Positions 36,686 through 46,591 are shown, counted from the first letter of the stretch. The stretch is 64,000 bases of DNA from an uncultured Geobacteraceae bacterium (GCA_903901875.1 CAIUSO010000010.1:18813-82812); one strand, 5' to 3'. Notes: generated by a model from the sequence alone, not told the origin. Made by a program: numbers and translations.

Positions 36686-37830
36686 GCAGCGACCTCCTTC
36701 ATATTCATGAGTTCATACGCCATCTGCTTTCAGCGACAGCAAATGCTGCACTGTACGGCATGCTACATCCCCAGGTAATCCGCCTTTCCGCTCTGGCATA
36801 CACCACCGTTACCACCATGTTTGAATCGAGAAAGGAATTGACCCTGCTGGTGGTTGAAAATAATCTGGTGATAGATGGTCACCCACAGACGCTCAGTCTG
36901 TTTCTTGAACGCTTTACGAGAATTTTAAAATCACGGGACATTGGCATCATCAAACTGCTTTCCGGTGTAACAAAAAATGAAATTGATATTCTGATTGGAG
37001 TACTGGCACATAAACTAAGTGACACCGCCCTGACCGATGCAGGATCTGAATCAATTCATATCGGTACGATTGATCTCGTGGTAACAGGACAGGGAGGTCT
37101 TGAATCGGGTGGAGAGAAAGGAAACCGAGTTTCTCTCCACGAAATGCCCCAGCAGGAGTTGTTGCTGTTCTCTGGATTGCATGTATCAATGACCACTACA
37201 CGTAAAATCAAGATTAAGACCGTTTTTGAGCTGGTTTCCCGTTTTGTACGATTACTGCGGGAGGATAGTACTGCGGTGCTTGCAATGGCAACTCAAAATG
37301 ACGCCACTGAAGTTACATTTACCCATTCAGGGAAGGTCTGTGTACTTAATCTGGCCCAGGCCATGGCACTTGATATTGATGGACCGTTGTTACTTGATAT
37401 CGGTGTGGCGTCATTGATGCATGACATCGGAAAGTTGTCTGTACCGGAAGAAATACTCACTAAAACGGTCCCCCTTACCAGCGAAGAAGTGGCGCACATG
37501 CAACAGCACCCTGTCACCGGAGCACGCCTGTTGCTTGATACCCCTGATGCCCCTCGACTTGCAGCAGTGGTCGCCTACGAACATCATCTCAACTATAATC
37601 TCAGTGGTTATCCGGCGGTGCCGCCAGAGTGGCAGCAAAATATCTGTAGTCACATGACTAAAATATCTGATTTTTTTGATGCGCTGTGTATGCCGCAAGG
37701 TGAACGTAAACCCCTATCATTCCCTGAAGTTTGCAAAATAATGCAATCTCGAAAGGGTATTGAGTTACATCCGTCCCTCACCGATAATTTTCTGAAGGTT
37801 ATTTCAGTGGTATCAAAAACGACTCACTGA
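36682..37830 (+). CDS. HD-GYP-type phosphodiesterase with an unusual GYP motif
   Basis: A 382-residue protein. The N-terminal domain (about 1-130) resembles that of the preceding HEAT protein (ALYGMLHPQV, then LTLLVVENNLVIDGHP). The C-terminal HD domain keeps the metal ligands: H of FTHSGKV, MHDIGK, QHPVTGA, EHH and SDFFDAL. The normally invariant HHExxDGxGYP reads HHLNYNLSGYP, so GYP is kept but the Glu and Asp-Gly are lost. It may cleave c-di-GMP, another dinucleotide, or only bind. Coupled by ATGA overlap to the HEAT gene. Confidence 0.78.
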   Translation: MSSDLLHIHEFIRHLLSATANAALYGMLHPQVIRLSALAYTTVTTMFESRKELTLLVVENNLVIDGHPQTLSLFLERFTRILKSRDIGIIKLLSGVTKNEIDILIGVLAHKLSDTALTDAGSESIHIGTIDLVVTGQGGLESGGEKGNRVSLHEMPQQELLLFSGLHVSMTTTRKIKIKTVFELVSRFVRLLREDSTAVLAMATQNDATEVTFTHSGKVCVLNLAQAMALDIDGPLLLDIGVASLMHDIGKLSVPEEILTKTVPLTSEEVAHMQQHPVTGARLLLDTPDAPRLAAVVAYEHHLNYNLSGYPAVPPEWQQNICSHMTKISDFFDALCMPQGERKPLSFPEVCKIMQSRKGIELHPSLTDNFLKVISVVSKTTH

Positions 37831-37973
37831 CTAAACGACATCGTTTCATTCCACCTGGGTGCCATTTCAAATTATCAGGCAGTTCTTTCTTCTGACACCG
37901 CTTGACATCTCATTATATCGTGCTTACATCATAGTAAGAAGACAATTAACTCAATCACAGGGAAGGCATAGAC

Positions 37974-40586
37974 ATGGATTTTAACAAACTTACCCAGAAA
38001 TCTCAGGAAGCCTTTACCGATGCACAAAACAGGGCTGTTTCTTTTGGCCACTTCGAGGTTGATTGCGAGCATCTGCTATGGGCACTTCTTGAACAACATG
38101 AGGGACTGGTGTCCCGACTGTTACAGAGAATGGATGTGCGCCCGGAAATCATAAAGAAAGAAGTCTTCACCGAACTGGAGCGCAAACCCCGTGTCTCGGG
38201 ACCGGGGGCTGAAACAGGAAAAATTTATGTATCACAGCGTCTGTCACGAATCATGGTAGCCGCCGAGAATGAGGCAAAACGCCTGAAGGATGAATATGTA
38301 TCAGTCGAACACCTCCTGATGGCGTTGCTTGCCGAAGGGGATAAGGTTCCTTCGGGACGTATTCTCAAACAGGCCGGTGTGACTCACGAGCGTTTTTTAC
38401 AGGCACTTACGGAAGTTCGTGGAAGTCAACGAGTTCAGAGTGCCAATCCGGAAGCAACCTATGAAGCCCTGGAGAAATATGGCAGAGATCTGGTCAAAAT
38501 GGCCCAGACGGACAAACTGGATCCGGTTATCGGTCGTGACGATGAAGTGCGGCGTGTCATTCGGGTATTGTCACGAAAGACCAAAAACAACCCGGTATTG
38601 ATCGGCGAGCCGGGGGTGGGAAAAACAGCCATTGTAGAGGGTCTGGCCCAGCGAATTGTTCGGGGAGACGTGCCGGAAGGGTTGAAAGACAAGATCATTT
38701 TCGCCCTTGATATGGGGTCTCTCATCGCCGGTGCCAAGTATCGAGGTGAATTTGAAGAGCGTCTTAAAGCCGTTTTGAATGAGGTTAAAGAGGCCAATGG
38801 GCAGATTATTCTCTTTATTGACGAACTACATACCATCGTTGGAGCCGGCAAGACTGAAGGTTCGATGGATGCGGGTAACATGCTGAAACCGATGCTGGCT
38901 CGGGGAGAACTGCACTGTATCGGTGCAACCACACTCGATGAATATCGCCAGAATATCGAAAAAGATCCTGCCCTTGAACGACGGTTCCAACCGGTACTTG
39001 TTGAGCAGCCAACGGTGGAAGACACGGTATCAATACTCAGGGGGCTGCGAGAACGTTTCGAAGTACACCATGGTGTCAGAATCCAGGATAATGCCCTTGT
39101 TGCGGCTGCAACACTCTCCAATCGATACATTACCGAACGATTTCTGCCGGACAAGGCCATCGACCTGGTCGATGAAGCCTGTGCCATGCTTCGCACTGAA
39201 ATTGATTCACTCCCCTCGGAACTGGACACCATTTCAAGACGGGTCATGCAACTGGAAATAGAGGAAGTTGCCCTGAAAAAGGAGAAGGATAAGGCCAGCA
39301 AGGAACGTCTGGAAACGTTGCGCAAGGATCTTGCCGATGATCGTGAAAAGGCATCTGCCATGCGGGCTCGTTATGACTCTGAAAAAATTGCAATACAGAG
39401 GGTTCAGGGGCTCCGTGAGCAGCTTGAACGTACCCGCCGAGAGATAGACCAGGCAGAACGTGCCGGCAACCTTGAGCAGGCATCACGATTGAAATACTCC
39501 GATCTTCCCGGATTGGAAACAGCCCTGAAAAACGAAGAGGCGGCACTTAATCAGAAACAGGGTGGGCAGAAACTGTTACGGGAAGAGGTCACCGAAGATG
39601 AAATCGCGGAAATAGTAGCCCATTGGACCGGCATACCGGTGCTGCGACTGGTGGAGGGGGAGCGGGAAAAGCTTCTTCGTCTTGAATCCATCCTCCATCA
39701 GCGGGTCATAGGACAAGACGAAGCGGTACAACTTGTTGCCGATGCCGTACTCCGGGCCCGTTCCGGCATAAAGGACCCTCGCCGTCCCATCGGATCCTTT
39801 ATCTTCCTTGGCCCAACCGGTGTCGGTAAAACCGAGTTGGCCAGAACGCTGGCAGAGGCTCTGTTCGATTCTGAAGATAACATGGTCCGTATTGATATGT
39901 CGGAATACATGGAAAAGTTTGCCGTATCACGCTTGATTGGAGCCCCTCCCGGTTACGTCGGCTATGAAGAAGGGGGGCAGTTGACGGAGGCGGTCAGGCG
40001 TAAACCTTACTGCGTGTTGCTGTTTGATGAAATTGAAAAGGCACATCCCGACGTTTTCAATATTCTTCTCCAGATACTTGATGACGGCAGGGTCACCGAC
40101 AGCCATGGCCGAACGGTCAACTTTAAAAATACCGTGATTATTATGACCTCCAATATAGGTGCTCCCCATCTGCTGGAAGGAATAACAGCGAATGGTGAAA
40201 TTAAAGAAGCTGCCCGGAAAAATGTTATGAATGAACTAAAGACATGCTTCCGACCCGAGTTTCTTAATCGGGTCGATGACATCGTTCTTTTCAAACCACT
40301 TCAGCTTGAGGAAGTCATAAAAATCGCCGATTTGCTCGCTGAACAGTTGAGGCTTCGCTTGAAGGAACAACGGATAACCCTCGATATTAGCAGGGAAGCA
40401 TTGGCGTTCGTTGCAACGTCAGGCTACGATCCGGTTTATGGTGCCCGCCCCCTCAAGAGATACCTGCAGCGAGAACTGGAAACACGGGTGGCACGGGCAA
40501 TTATTGCCGGAACTGTCATGGAGGGGGGAACGCTGACGATTGATGTAAAAGAGGGAGCGCTGACCATGGAAAGCAAGAGTGCCTAA
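37974..40586 (+). CDS. clpB: ATP-dependent disaggregase ClpB
   Basis: A Hsp100 chaperone of 870 residues that dissolves aggregates with DnaK. Order: double Clp-N domain (1-145), NBD1 with [13 protein letters not shown], a coiled-coil middle domain (about 400-525), NBD2 with [19 protein letters not shown], and the C-terminal D2-small domain. The middle domain marks it as ClpB, not ClpA or ClpC. A CTTGACA box lies about 70 bases upstream, but I cannot see a convincing sigma-32 -10. It ends at a strong terminator. Confidence 0.97.
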   Translation: MDFNKLTQKSQEAFTDAQNRAVSFGHFEVDCEHLLWALLEQHEGLVSRLLQRMDVRPEIIKKEVFTELERKPRVSGPGAETGKIYVSQRLSRIMVAAENEAKRLKDEYVSVEHLLMALLAEGDKVPSGRILKQAGVTHERFLQALTEVRGSQRVQSANPEATYEALEKYGRDLVKMAQTDKLDPVIGRDDEVRRVIRVLSRKTKNNPVLIGEPGVGKTAIVEGLAQRIVRGDVPEGLKDKIIFALDMGSLIAGAKYRGEFEERLKAVLNEVKEANGQIILFIDELHTIVGAGKTEGSMDAGNMLKPMLARGELHCIGATTLDEYRQNIEKDPALERRFQPVLVEQPTVEDTVSILRGLRERFEVHHGVRIQDNALVAAATLSNRYITERFLPDKAIDLVDEACAMLRTEIDSLPSELDTISRRVMQLEIEEVALKKEKDKASKERLETLRKDLADDREKASAMRARYDSEKIAIQRVQGLREQLERTRREIDQAERAGNLEQASRLKYSDLPGLETALKNEEAALNQKQGGQKLLREEVTEDEIAEIVAHWTGIPVLRLVEGEREKLLRLESILHQRVIGQDEAVQLVADAVLRARSGIKDPRRPIGSFIFLGPTGVGKTELARTLAEALFDSEDNMVRIDMSEYMEKFAVSRLIGAPPGYVGYEEGGQLTEAVRRKPYCVLLFDEIEKAHPDVFNILLQILDDGRVTDSHGRTVNFKNTVIIMTSNIGAPHLLEGITANGEIKEAARKNVMNELKTCFRPEFLNRVDDIVLFKPLQLEEVIKIADLLAEQLRLRLKEQRITLDISREALAFVATSGYDPVYGARPLKRYLQRELETRVARAIIAGTVMEGGTLTIDVKEGALTMESKSA

Positions 40587-40610
40587 ACCGGTTGCCCGAT
40601 AAAAATTTTA

Positions 40611-40642
40611 AAAGGCCAAATCTACACAGATTTGGCCTTTTT
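40611..40642. terminator. terminator between clpB and the hybrid kinase
   Basis: AAAGGCCAAATCT-ACAC-AGATTTGGCCTTT is a perfect 13-bp stem followed by TT on the plus strand and TTTTAAAATTTTT on the minus strand; it can serve both convergent genes. Confidence 0.9.
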
Positions 40643-40659
40643 CACTTTGCAGTTTATTG

Positions 40660-42288
40660 TCATTTTTGCAGCCAGTTAGACAGTATTTCACGAAGTTCAA
40701 GATGTTTTAACGGCTTGGTAAGATAGTCATTCATCCCAGCTGCTATGCATTTTTCACGATCACCACCCATTGCGTTGGCGGTCATAGCAACAATAGGTAC
40801 GGCGTGATTGAGAACGTGAGACTCATTGCTACGGATCAATAATGTTGCTTCAAAGCCGTCCAGTTCAGGCATCTGCCAATCCATGAGAACAAGATCATAG
40901 TTAGTCAGCTCAAGTGCTCTGATCGCCTCAAGACCGTTTGAAACAACATCTGCCTTGTAACCAATTTTTTTAAGGATTCCTTGCGCAACCTTCTGATTGA
41001 TAATGTTATCTTCTGCCAGAAGAATACGCCATTCAGTGGGAGGCGACTCCGCGGATAAATTTCTTGTCTCGGTAACATCCACTTCTATAGCATTTTCTGC
41101 AGGTTGTGTACTCTGTACTTCAAAATGAGCTGTAAACCAGAAAGTGGAGCCACTACCCTCTCTACTCTCTACACCGATTCGGCCACCCATAAGTTCAGCA
41201 AGTTGCTTACTTATCGCAAGTCCAAGACCCGTACCTCCGTATGTACGCGCAGTAGCACCATCAGCCTGGGTAAACGGATCAAAAATGGCGGCTATTCGTT
41301 CTTCTGAAATACCGATACCGGTGTCTCTCACCGAGAAGCGAATGATCAGGGGATCCGGGGCATTTGATTCAATTTCAGCATGTATAACGACATCTCCGGC
41401 ATGGGTAAACTTTATGGCATTACCAACAAGGTTGGTAATAATTTGGCGCATTCTCCCGGGATCACCTTTCAGTAGTGTTGGTACTGCAGGGTCTATCCGG
41501 CAACTTAGAGCTATACCCCTTTCTATGGCCCGTAACTCCAGCAATTTAATCACATTATAAAGAGCAGACCGCAGGTCGAAATTTATTATTTCAAGTTCAA
41601 GTTTTCCAGCCCCTATTTTTGAAAAATCCAGGATATCATTGATCAGTCCCAGAAGATTCTCCCCACAATTTTTGATTATTTCAGCGTATTCGTGCTGTTC
41701 TTTGGTCAGGGTAGTATCGAGCAATAGAGAGGTAATGCCAATCACCCCGTTCATTGGAGTGCGTATTTCATGGCTCATGGTTGCCAGAAAAATACTCTTT
41801 GCTTGAGTTGCCTCTTCGGCCTTACGTAAGGCTATGGCGAGGTCGGCATTCATCTGCGCAGCCTGGGCGGAAGCATCCAAAAGCTGATGTTGGTATGAAT
41901 CACTGAGGGAGAGTACTTTATAAAAGCGGCGTGAAAGTTTTGCATATTTTTTAACAAACTGTTCAATCTCAGCGGCTAAAGGGTTATTACTGGCAACAAC
42001 AAATTCCAAAAAAGTTTGCATTTCTTTTATTGATTCATCTTCATGTGGCAGTTTAAATTCGTTTAAGTTACCATATGGTACTATGCTATCATCTGCTAGT
42101 GGTGCAACTGTTTGTTCCCTCTCATGAGAATTGTAGAGTACCTCTTTCAATTTATCAGTCAGAATCCGATATTCGGACAGAAGATCAACCCCCGCTGCAG
42201 AAGGATCAATAAGGATTTGCTCCGCTCTTTGCAGGGTGGGATCCTCCATATCTGGCCCATGATCGGTTCTATTTGAATCACTCATCAT
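40660..42288 (-). CDS. cytoplasmic hybrid histidine kinase (HisKA-HATPase-REC) of the Sia-like operon
   Basis: A 542-residue soluble kinase without membrane helices. The N-terminal 150 residues are helical and unassigned. HisKA has the phospho-accepting H in [16 protein letters not shown] (about 170). The HATPase has DTGIGI and [10 protein letters not shown]. The C-terminal receiver has its aspartate in [17 protein letters not shown]. It closely resembles the kinase-receiver part of the 923-residue hybrid at 53284-56055. Its start overlaps the SiaC-like stop by 4 bases, so it is the output or input partner of the phosphatase-kinase switch upstream. No Hpt or DNA-binding output is encoded here. 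Confidence 0.88.
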   Translation of the reverse strand: MMSDSNRTDHGPDMEDPTLQRAEQILIDPSAAGVDLLSEYRILTDKLKEVLYNSHEREQTVAPLADDSIVPYGNLNEFKLPHEDESIKEMQTFLEFVVASNNPLAAEIEQFVKKYAKLSRRFYKVLSLSDSYQHQLLDASAQAAQMNADLAIALRKAEEATQAKSIFLATMSHEIRTPMNGVIGITSLLLDTTLTKEQHEYAEIIKNCGENLLGLINDILDFSKIGAGKLELEIINFDLRSALYNVIKLLELRAIERGIALSCRIDPAVPTLLKGDPGRMRQIITNLVGNAIKFTHAGDVVIHAEIESNAPDPLIIRFSVRDTGIGISEERIAAIFDPFTQADGATARTYGGTGLGLAISKQLAELMGGRIGVESREGSGSTFWFTAHFEVQSTQPAENAIEVDVTETRNLSAESPPTEWRILLAEDNIINQKVAQGILKKIGYKADVVSNGLEAIRALELTNYDLVLMDWQMPELDGFEATLLIRSNESHVLNHAVPIVAMTANAMGGDREKCIAAGMNDYLTKPLKHLELREILSNWLQK

Positions 42289-42659
42289 ACAATAACCTCA
42301 ATATCAAATGGAAAACTTACCTCTTCACGAAAATCCTCAGCCATTTCATATGAACGTGGATTTTCCTTATCATAACGCCAGATTATGTTGCATTTAACGC
42401 CTCTCATACTGGCATCTTCTAACACATCAAAAATATCAAAAGCACATTTGGTACTACTGCTGTTCATGTAGGTAACGGCAAAATCAAGGGTTATGTCCTG
42501 CAATTCCAAAAGAGTTGTTTTGAGCCAGTTCACAACCGGCGCATAAAAATCAAAGGAGTTTTCCGGGTAGGATTCTCCAATTATCTTGAGCGTATTCGTT
42601 GTCTGCTCAAAATTAATTAACGGCGTTGATGATGTAGGCAGAATATCGAGAGGTTCCAT
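42285..42659 (-). CDS. SiaC-like DUF1987 phosphoprotein
   Basis: A 124-residue DUF1987 protein, homologous to Pseudomonas SiaC, an anti-sigma-antagonist-like switch protein phosphorylated by SiaB and dephosphorylated by SiaA. The phosphosite region reads [20 protein letters not shown], with serines at 67-69 where SiaC has its threonine. GESYPENS at about 28-35 is also conserved in SiaC. The track start at 42716 lies within siaB; the ATG at 42659 has GGGGA upstream. In Pseudomonas SiaC activates the diguanylate cyclase SiaD; no cyclase is present here and a hybrid kinase follows instead. Confidence 0.85.
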   Translation of the reverse strand: MEPLDILPTSSTPLINFEQTTNTLKIIGESYPENSFDFYAPVVNWLKTTLLELQDITLDFAVTYMNSSSTKCAFDIFDVLEDASMRGVKCNIIWRYDKENPRSYEMAEDFREEVSFPFDIEVIV

Positions 42660-42672
42660 AATTATCCCCAAA

Positions 42673-43203
42673 TTAAATAAGCACTGTGAGAGTAAAGAAA
42701 TCATAGATAGGATCAATGTCCCGTATAGAGCAGGCTATTTTGTCGGTCGCACGTTTTGCAATCTCCAAGAGCCCAAGACCAGCACCGAGTGAACCTATTG
42801 GTACTTCTTTACGCAACTGTTGGCGGTACTGTTTTTTTAATTCTTCGGGAGTCAAGGCATTTACCTCTGCTATTCTGCTACAAAAAACTTGTGTATCATT
42901 TTTTAGTACAACGTTTCCGGATGATACAGCATACTGATCCCCCGCTTTTGCAATCGCAATAATGGAAGACATCGCTTCTGGAGGAGTGATTTTGCGAACG
43001 GTCAGATAATTACGGACATTTTGAGCGAGTTCAATATAAACGGCAAAAACATCCAGAACAGCAACCTGTGCAATATGTTCCGCCTCCAGATGATTACGCA
43101 TAGCTTTTCCTGTTTCTTCAATAATACTATGGGAAAAAGGGCCATTAAAGCACATCATAATGCCAGATTTATCAAATTCAGTCTTCAAATCATATAGATC
43201 CAT
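42673..43203 (-). CDS. SiaB-family protein kinase
   Basis: A 176-residue GHKL-fold kinase of the SiaB family. The N-box-like YIELAQNVRNY (about 56-66) and glycine-rich SLGAGLGLLEIAKRAT (about 137-152) are the ATP-binding elements. In Pseudomonas SiaB phosphorylates SiaC and is countered by SiaA. A good AAGGAGATGAC site precedes the ATG. It lies 40 bases after the phosphatase gene and 13 before the SiaC-like gene. Confidence 0.83.
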   Translation of the reverse strand: MDLYDLKTEFDKSGIMMCFNGPFSHSIIEETGKAMRNHLEAEHIAQVAVLDVFAVYIELAQNVRNYLTVRKITPPEAMSSIIAIAKAGDQYAVSSGNVVLKNDTQVFCSRIAEVNALTPEELKKQYRQQLRKEVPIGSLGAGLGLLEIAKRATDKIACSIRDIDPIYDFFTLTVLI

Positions 43204-43243
43204 GTCATCTCCTTTGAAATTTCAAAATGATATTTTCTCCAGC

Positions 43244-44413
43244 TCAGATCATAAATCCAACCAGAGTTATATCATCTCGCTGTTTTCTACTGCCACGCCA
43301 GAGCAAAAGTGTTTCTTCAAAAATATTCTGCTGCTCCTTTAGTGTGTAGTGTGCGTTTTGTTGGAGCATTTCTTTGAAGCGCTGCCGACCAAAGCCGAAG
43401 CCTTTTTCACCACCGTTATCATCCAAAAAACCATCCGTTGTCGCGTAGCATTTTGTTCCACTTGCAAGGTCCACACTATGATTTGTGTAACAATAATGTA
43501 AGTCAGTGTTGCTATAGCCAAGACCTTGTCGATCGCCCTTAATTTCCGTTACGATGTCAGCCCTGTGAAGATACAGCGAAAGCCCGGCTGCGGCACAGGT
43601 AAGTGTTCGTTTATCCGGTGCGATACAGCACAGGATAATATCCAGGCCGGCATCCACTAAAGAATCGCCTTCACGTCGCAGATGGAGAGTCTCTTTGAGA
43701 ACACGGTTCATTTCACCTAATATTTTTGAAGGATCATCAGAACAAAATGTATTTACTACCTGGTTAAGCACAGAATTTACGGTCATTGTCATAAAAGCAC
43801 CCGGCACACCATGCCCCGTACAATCAATGATGGCAATCAATGTCATATCTTTAATTTTCCGTAGCCAGTAAATATCCCCACCAACTATATCGCACGGTCT
43901 GTAGAGTGTAAACCAGTCTGAAAAGAGTTCATCAAACAGCTCGTTGCGAGGAAGAATTGAGCTTTGAATAACCTTGGCGCACTTGATACTTTCACGAATA
44001 TGAGCTTGTGATTCTTCAAGTTGTCTATTGGAAACGGTCAGTTTATGCATAGACTCATCAAGCTGTCGCACCATACTATTGAATGATTCTGAAAATTCTC
44101 CCATAAAATCGACACGCTGGGAGAAATCACCCGTAGCAATCATTTTTGTTTGCCAAGTAAGATGCTGCAAAGCACCCTGTAAAGCCTTAATTGAGCCAGG
44201 TACAAAGCCTTTTTTTGTAATTTTATAGGCCAGGTCACCAGAGGCAAACGCAATGATGGCGGTTCGGATTTCAAGCAAAGTTGTGTACAACTGTTCGTAC
44301 CCCGCCAGATCATGCACACCTTGATGCTGGCCGTTTTTTAGAGAACGATCCGTGAGGAGTTCCTGTAAGGTTCGTATTGTTGTTTCAGCAAGTGCTACAT
44401 CCATTTCCGGCAT
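43244..44413 (-). CDS. SiaA-like SpoIIE/PP2C phosphatase, soluble
   Basis: A 389-residue protein: an N-terminal helical region with a HAMP-like segment (about 50-135, ATGDFSQRVDFMGEFSESFNSM), a coiled coil, and a C-terminal PP2C-like SpoIIE domain. Catalytic metal motifs are CDIVGGDIYW, IIDCTGHGVPGAFMTM, ATTDGFLDD and RDDITLVGF. Pseudomonas SiaA is membrane-bound with a periplasmic sensor; this one has no membrane helix when started at the ATG at 44413 (one base after the V4R stop). The track's longer start at 44560 runs into the V4R gene. The V4R protein may take over sensing. Confidence 0.85.
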   Translation of the reverse strand: MPEMDVALAETTIRTLQELLTDRSLKNGQHQGVHDLAGYEQLYTTLLEIRTAIIAFASGDLAYKITKKGFVPGSIKALQGALQHLTWQTKMIATGDFSQRVDFMGEFSESFNSMVRQLDESMHKLTVSNRQLEESQAHIRESIKCAKVIQSSILPRNELFDELFSDWFTLYRPCDIVGGDIYWLRKIKDMTLIAIIDCTGHGVPGAFMTMTVNSVLNQVVNTFCSDDPSKILGEMNRVLKETLHLRREGDSLVDAGLDIILCCIAPDKRTLTCAAAGLSLYLHRADIVTEIKGDRQGLGYSNTDLHYCYTNHSVDLASGTKCYATTDGFLDDNGGEKGFGFGRQRFKEMLQQNAHYTLKEQQNIFEETLLLWRGSRKQRDDITLVGFMI

Positions 44414-44414
44414 C

Positions 44415-44936
44415 TTATACAACCGCCTTTGCCTCAAAACGGCAAGTCCGGTCCCCAGTACACCAGCAATCCACCTCTTTAACGGTAAACTTAATTCCAG
44501 AAAAACATTCAAGTAATGATGAAATGAATCCTTCATCATAGCTACATATTTCGTAATCAAGCTCTGGTAACCCGGAACAATCCAAGTCTTCAGAAACAGT
44601 AAGTGTGACCTCCCCTTTCACCATGTCAGCTTTTTCAACTCGCAAAATGCCGATTCCCAACTCTTTCAAAACTTCCTGCAGTTGGCGTACGAAATCGTTT
44701 AAATCGGAGGTGGGAGTGAGCATATGGGCATAAAATTCTTTGCCGGCAAGAGCTCCAGCTTCATAAAATATTTTGTCTGTTTCCTCGGTGCCAACATGTT
44801 GTTCAATTACATCACGAAACGCAAATTGAAGCAGACGGTAAACCTCCAGTCTTGCCGTATTGCCAAGATTGGGACGCCCAAGCTGAATATCACCTAAAAG
44901 ATCCCAGGAAAATTTGTATTTACGGTCAGTTGTCAT
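44415..44936 (-). CDS. V4R-domain sensor protein
   Basis: A 173-residue single-domain V4R (4-vinyl reductase) protein. The C-terminal part carries the domain's typical CWCTGDRTCRFEA cysteine motif plus an upstream acidic/hydrophobic core. V4R domains bind small aromatic molecules, haem or tetrapyrroles, or zinc in regulators and in BchJ-like proteins. It is the first gene of the operon and directly coupled to the SpoIIE phosphatase, so it is the likely signal input. GAGGAG is placed nine bases before the ATG. Ligand unknown. Confidence 0.8.
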   Translation of the reverse strand: MTTDRKYKFSWDLLGDIQLGRPNLGNTARLEVYRLLQFAFRDVIEQHVGTEETDKIFYEAGALAGKEFYAHMLTPTSDLNDFVRQLQEVLKELGIGILRVEKADMVKGEVTLTVSEDLDCSGLPELDYEICSYDEGFISSLLECFSGIKFTVKEVDCWCTGDRTCRFEAKAVV

Positions 44937-45212
44937 GTTAAGTTTCTCCTCACTTTTTTTTAAATGATTACTTTCCCAATGGCGTTCTGCTACAGGTGGA
45001 TAGGGAATCTGAAGCGGAATTTACTTTTTTGTGTGCATGGAATCATTTCAGTGTCGCTGCTCTTTAATTCATTGTTTCATTTCCGCGCTACCTTCAGCAG
45101 GTAGCATTGTACACGCATTGTTGCAGAGGAGGCAACAATGAATAAAAGAAATAAAAAATGAATAAAAAATAATGGTTGGAAGCAACACATTAACGTTAGA
45201 AGCGGTGCGAAC
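44937..45212. other. intergenic region upstream of the V4R operon
   Basis: With the terminator at 45220 this is a 350-base gene-free stretch. It holds two hairpins (GCTACC/GGTAGC at 45087-45105; CATTGTTGC/GCAACAATG at 45116-45140) and, on the minus strand, a possible promoter TTGCCT-N18-TACAAT overlapping them. I see no convincing gene: the 60-residue minus-strand ORF reads through the terminator. Confidence 0.5.
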
Positions 45213-45219
45213 AAAAAAA

Positions 45220-45246
45220 CCTCCGCGTACAATACATACGCGGAGG
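45220..45246 (-). terminator. terminator of the aminotransferase gene
   Basis: CCTCCGCGTA and TACGCGGAGG make a perfect 10-bp stem with a 7-base loop; on the minus strand it is followed by TTTTTTT, 40 bases after the stop. Confidence 0.93.
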
Positions 45247-45286
45247 AACCTGAAAACAAGAAACTATTGTGGTACCCTGATGCTAA

Positions 45287-46591
45287 TTATGCCAGATCCA
45301 GAACACCCTGATAGATGATATCAAACAGTTCCTGAATATTCTCTTCGGCAATGCAGGAGAAAGCGATACGAAGGTCGGTTTTGTTGATGGATATTGCACC
45401 AACACCATAGGTATCCAGCAGATGGACCCGAAGCTTTTCCGCATCAACGGTCTTAAGTTTCAGACACATGAAATAGCCGGAATTAAACGGATAATAATCC
45501 CAGGCGACAGCATATTTGTCACTGTTAAGCACTTCCTTGGTTTTCAGGGCACGCCCTTTCATAACTTGGAACTTTTCTTCTTTCTGGGCAAGAAACTGAG
45601 GGGAACGAAGAGCTTCGATGACAAACGTCTGGGACGGATGGGGACAGTTCGATATACGCGCACGGATAATACCCATGGTTTTCTTTTCCAGTGCGGTCAT
45701 AACAGGAGCGTTTTCAGTTGCACTGCCGTCGGCAAAGGTAATGAAACCGGTCCGGAAACCCCAGACAAACTCCTCCTTGGTGGCACCGTCGAGTTTAACT
45801 GCCAGAATACGGGGGTGCAGGTTGGCAAGCTTCCCGAACAGGGATTCCTTCAGACTATCCTCATAAAAGAGACCAAAATAGGCATCATCGGACACTGCCA
45901 CAATATTGCAACCAGCCTCAGCCGCTGCCAAAATTGCAGCAACAATTCCATCCCCCTCGGCCACAGTCGGTGTGTAGCCACTGGGGTTGTTGGGGAAGTT
46001 AAGCAGAACAACGGCCTTACCCTTTTCTTCGGCTGTTTTTTTCAACGTGGCCTTGAAAGCCTCGATATCATAGCCACCGGCAGAAGTAAAAGTCGGATGT
46101 TTCTTGACAATGGCACCACTGCAGGTACCGAAGGTCAAATTATAATTGCCCCACAGCATGTCTGGAAGAATCAGGTGATCCCCTTCGTCAATGAACAGGT
46201 CCGCTACGATGGAAAGTCCATGGGTCAAAGCGTTGGTAACCACGGGATTGCTGAAATGTTTCCCCTGTTGGCTCGGGTTTTCACGCAACATTTTTTCCCG
46301 CCACAGAGAACGTAACTCAGGCTTACCCGCTGGCGGAGCATAGGGGTAGATATCCTTTGGATCAAAACCGGACAGCTTGTCCTGGATACATTGCAGAAAC
46401 ATCGGGCCGCCGTTTTCGGTAGCGATACCAATCGTGGCATTGTATTTGTGAGCCTTGTCCTTTGCTTCCGCCGACTGGGTCAGAATTCCTTTGGGAAAGA
46501 AAAGATTTTTGCCAAGATCCGAAAGCATCTCCAGAACATGGGGGCTGTGTTGGGTCAACAGATCATTAAGTTCCTGTGCCAGTGGGTTCAT
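45287..46591 (-). CDS. class I/II aminotransferase (probable aspartate/aromatic type)
   Basis: A fold-type I PLP enzyme of 434 residues. PNNPSGYTPT and SDDAYFGLFYED place the cofactor, and the Schiff-base lysine lies in KLDGATKEEFVWGFRTGF. The C-terminal LRIAFSCIAEENI has the substrate-carboxylate arginine. It belongs to a branch of longer aminotransferases often annotated as aspartate or aromatic aminotransferase in Geobacter; exact substrate is not decided by sequence. Monocistronic, with its own terminator. Confidence 0.85.
   Translation of the reverse strand: MNPLAQELNDLLTQHSPHVLEMLSDLGKNLFFPKGILTQSAEAKDKAHKYNATIGIATENGGPMFLQCIQDKLSGFDPKDIYPYAPPAGKPELRSLWREKMLRENPSQQGKHFSNPVVTNALTHGLSIVADLFIDEGDHLILPDMLWGNYNLTFGTCSGAIVKKHPTFTSAGGYDIEAFKATLKKTAEEKGKAVVLLNFPNNPSGYTPTVAEGDGIVAAILAAAEAGCNIVAVSDDAYFGLFYEDSLKESLFGKLANLHPRILAVKLDGATKEEFVWGFRTGFITFADGSATENAPVMTALEKKTMGIIRARISNCPHPSQTFVIEALRSPQFLAQKEEKFQVMKGRALKTKEVLNSDKYAVAWDYYPFNSGYFMCLKLKTVDAEKLRVHLLDTYGVGAISINKTDLRIAFSCIAEENIQELFDIIYQGVLDLA

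Noticed and set aside
37901-37907. Heat-shock promoter for clpB (CTTGACA)
   Set aside because: Same problem: no acceptable -10 partner visible.
38459-39361. 300-residue minus-strand ORF inside clpB
   Set aside because: Serine/arginine-rich shadow translation of a strongly conserved clpB coding frame.
45138-45161. Mini-ORF MNKRNKK on the plus strand behind a perfect GAGGAGG site
   Set aside because: It lies in one arm of a hairpin on the strand opposite to both flanking genes and no downstream plus-strand gene follows; probably chance.
45077-45259. 60-residue hydrophobic minus-strand ORF
   Set aside because: It reads through the strong aminotransferase terminator, its hydrophobicity comes from T-rich sequence, and it has no ribosome site.
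45422-46315. 297-residue plus-strand ORF inside the aminotransferase gene
   Set aside because: Antisense shadow; the minus-strand frame has clear PLP-enzyme motifs.
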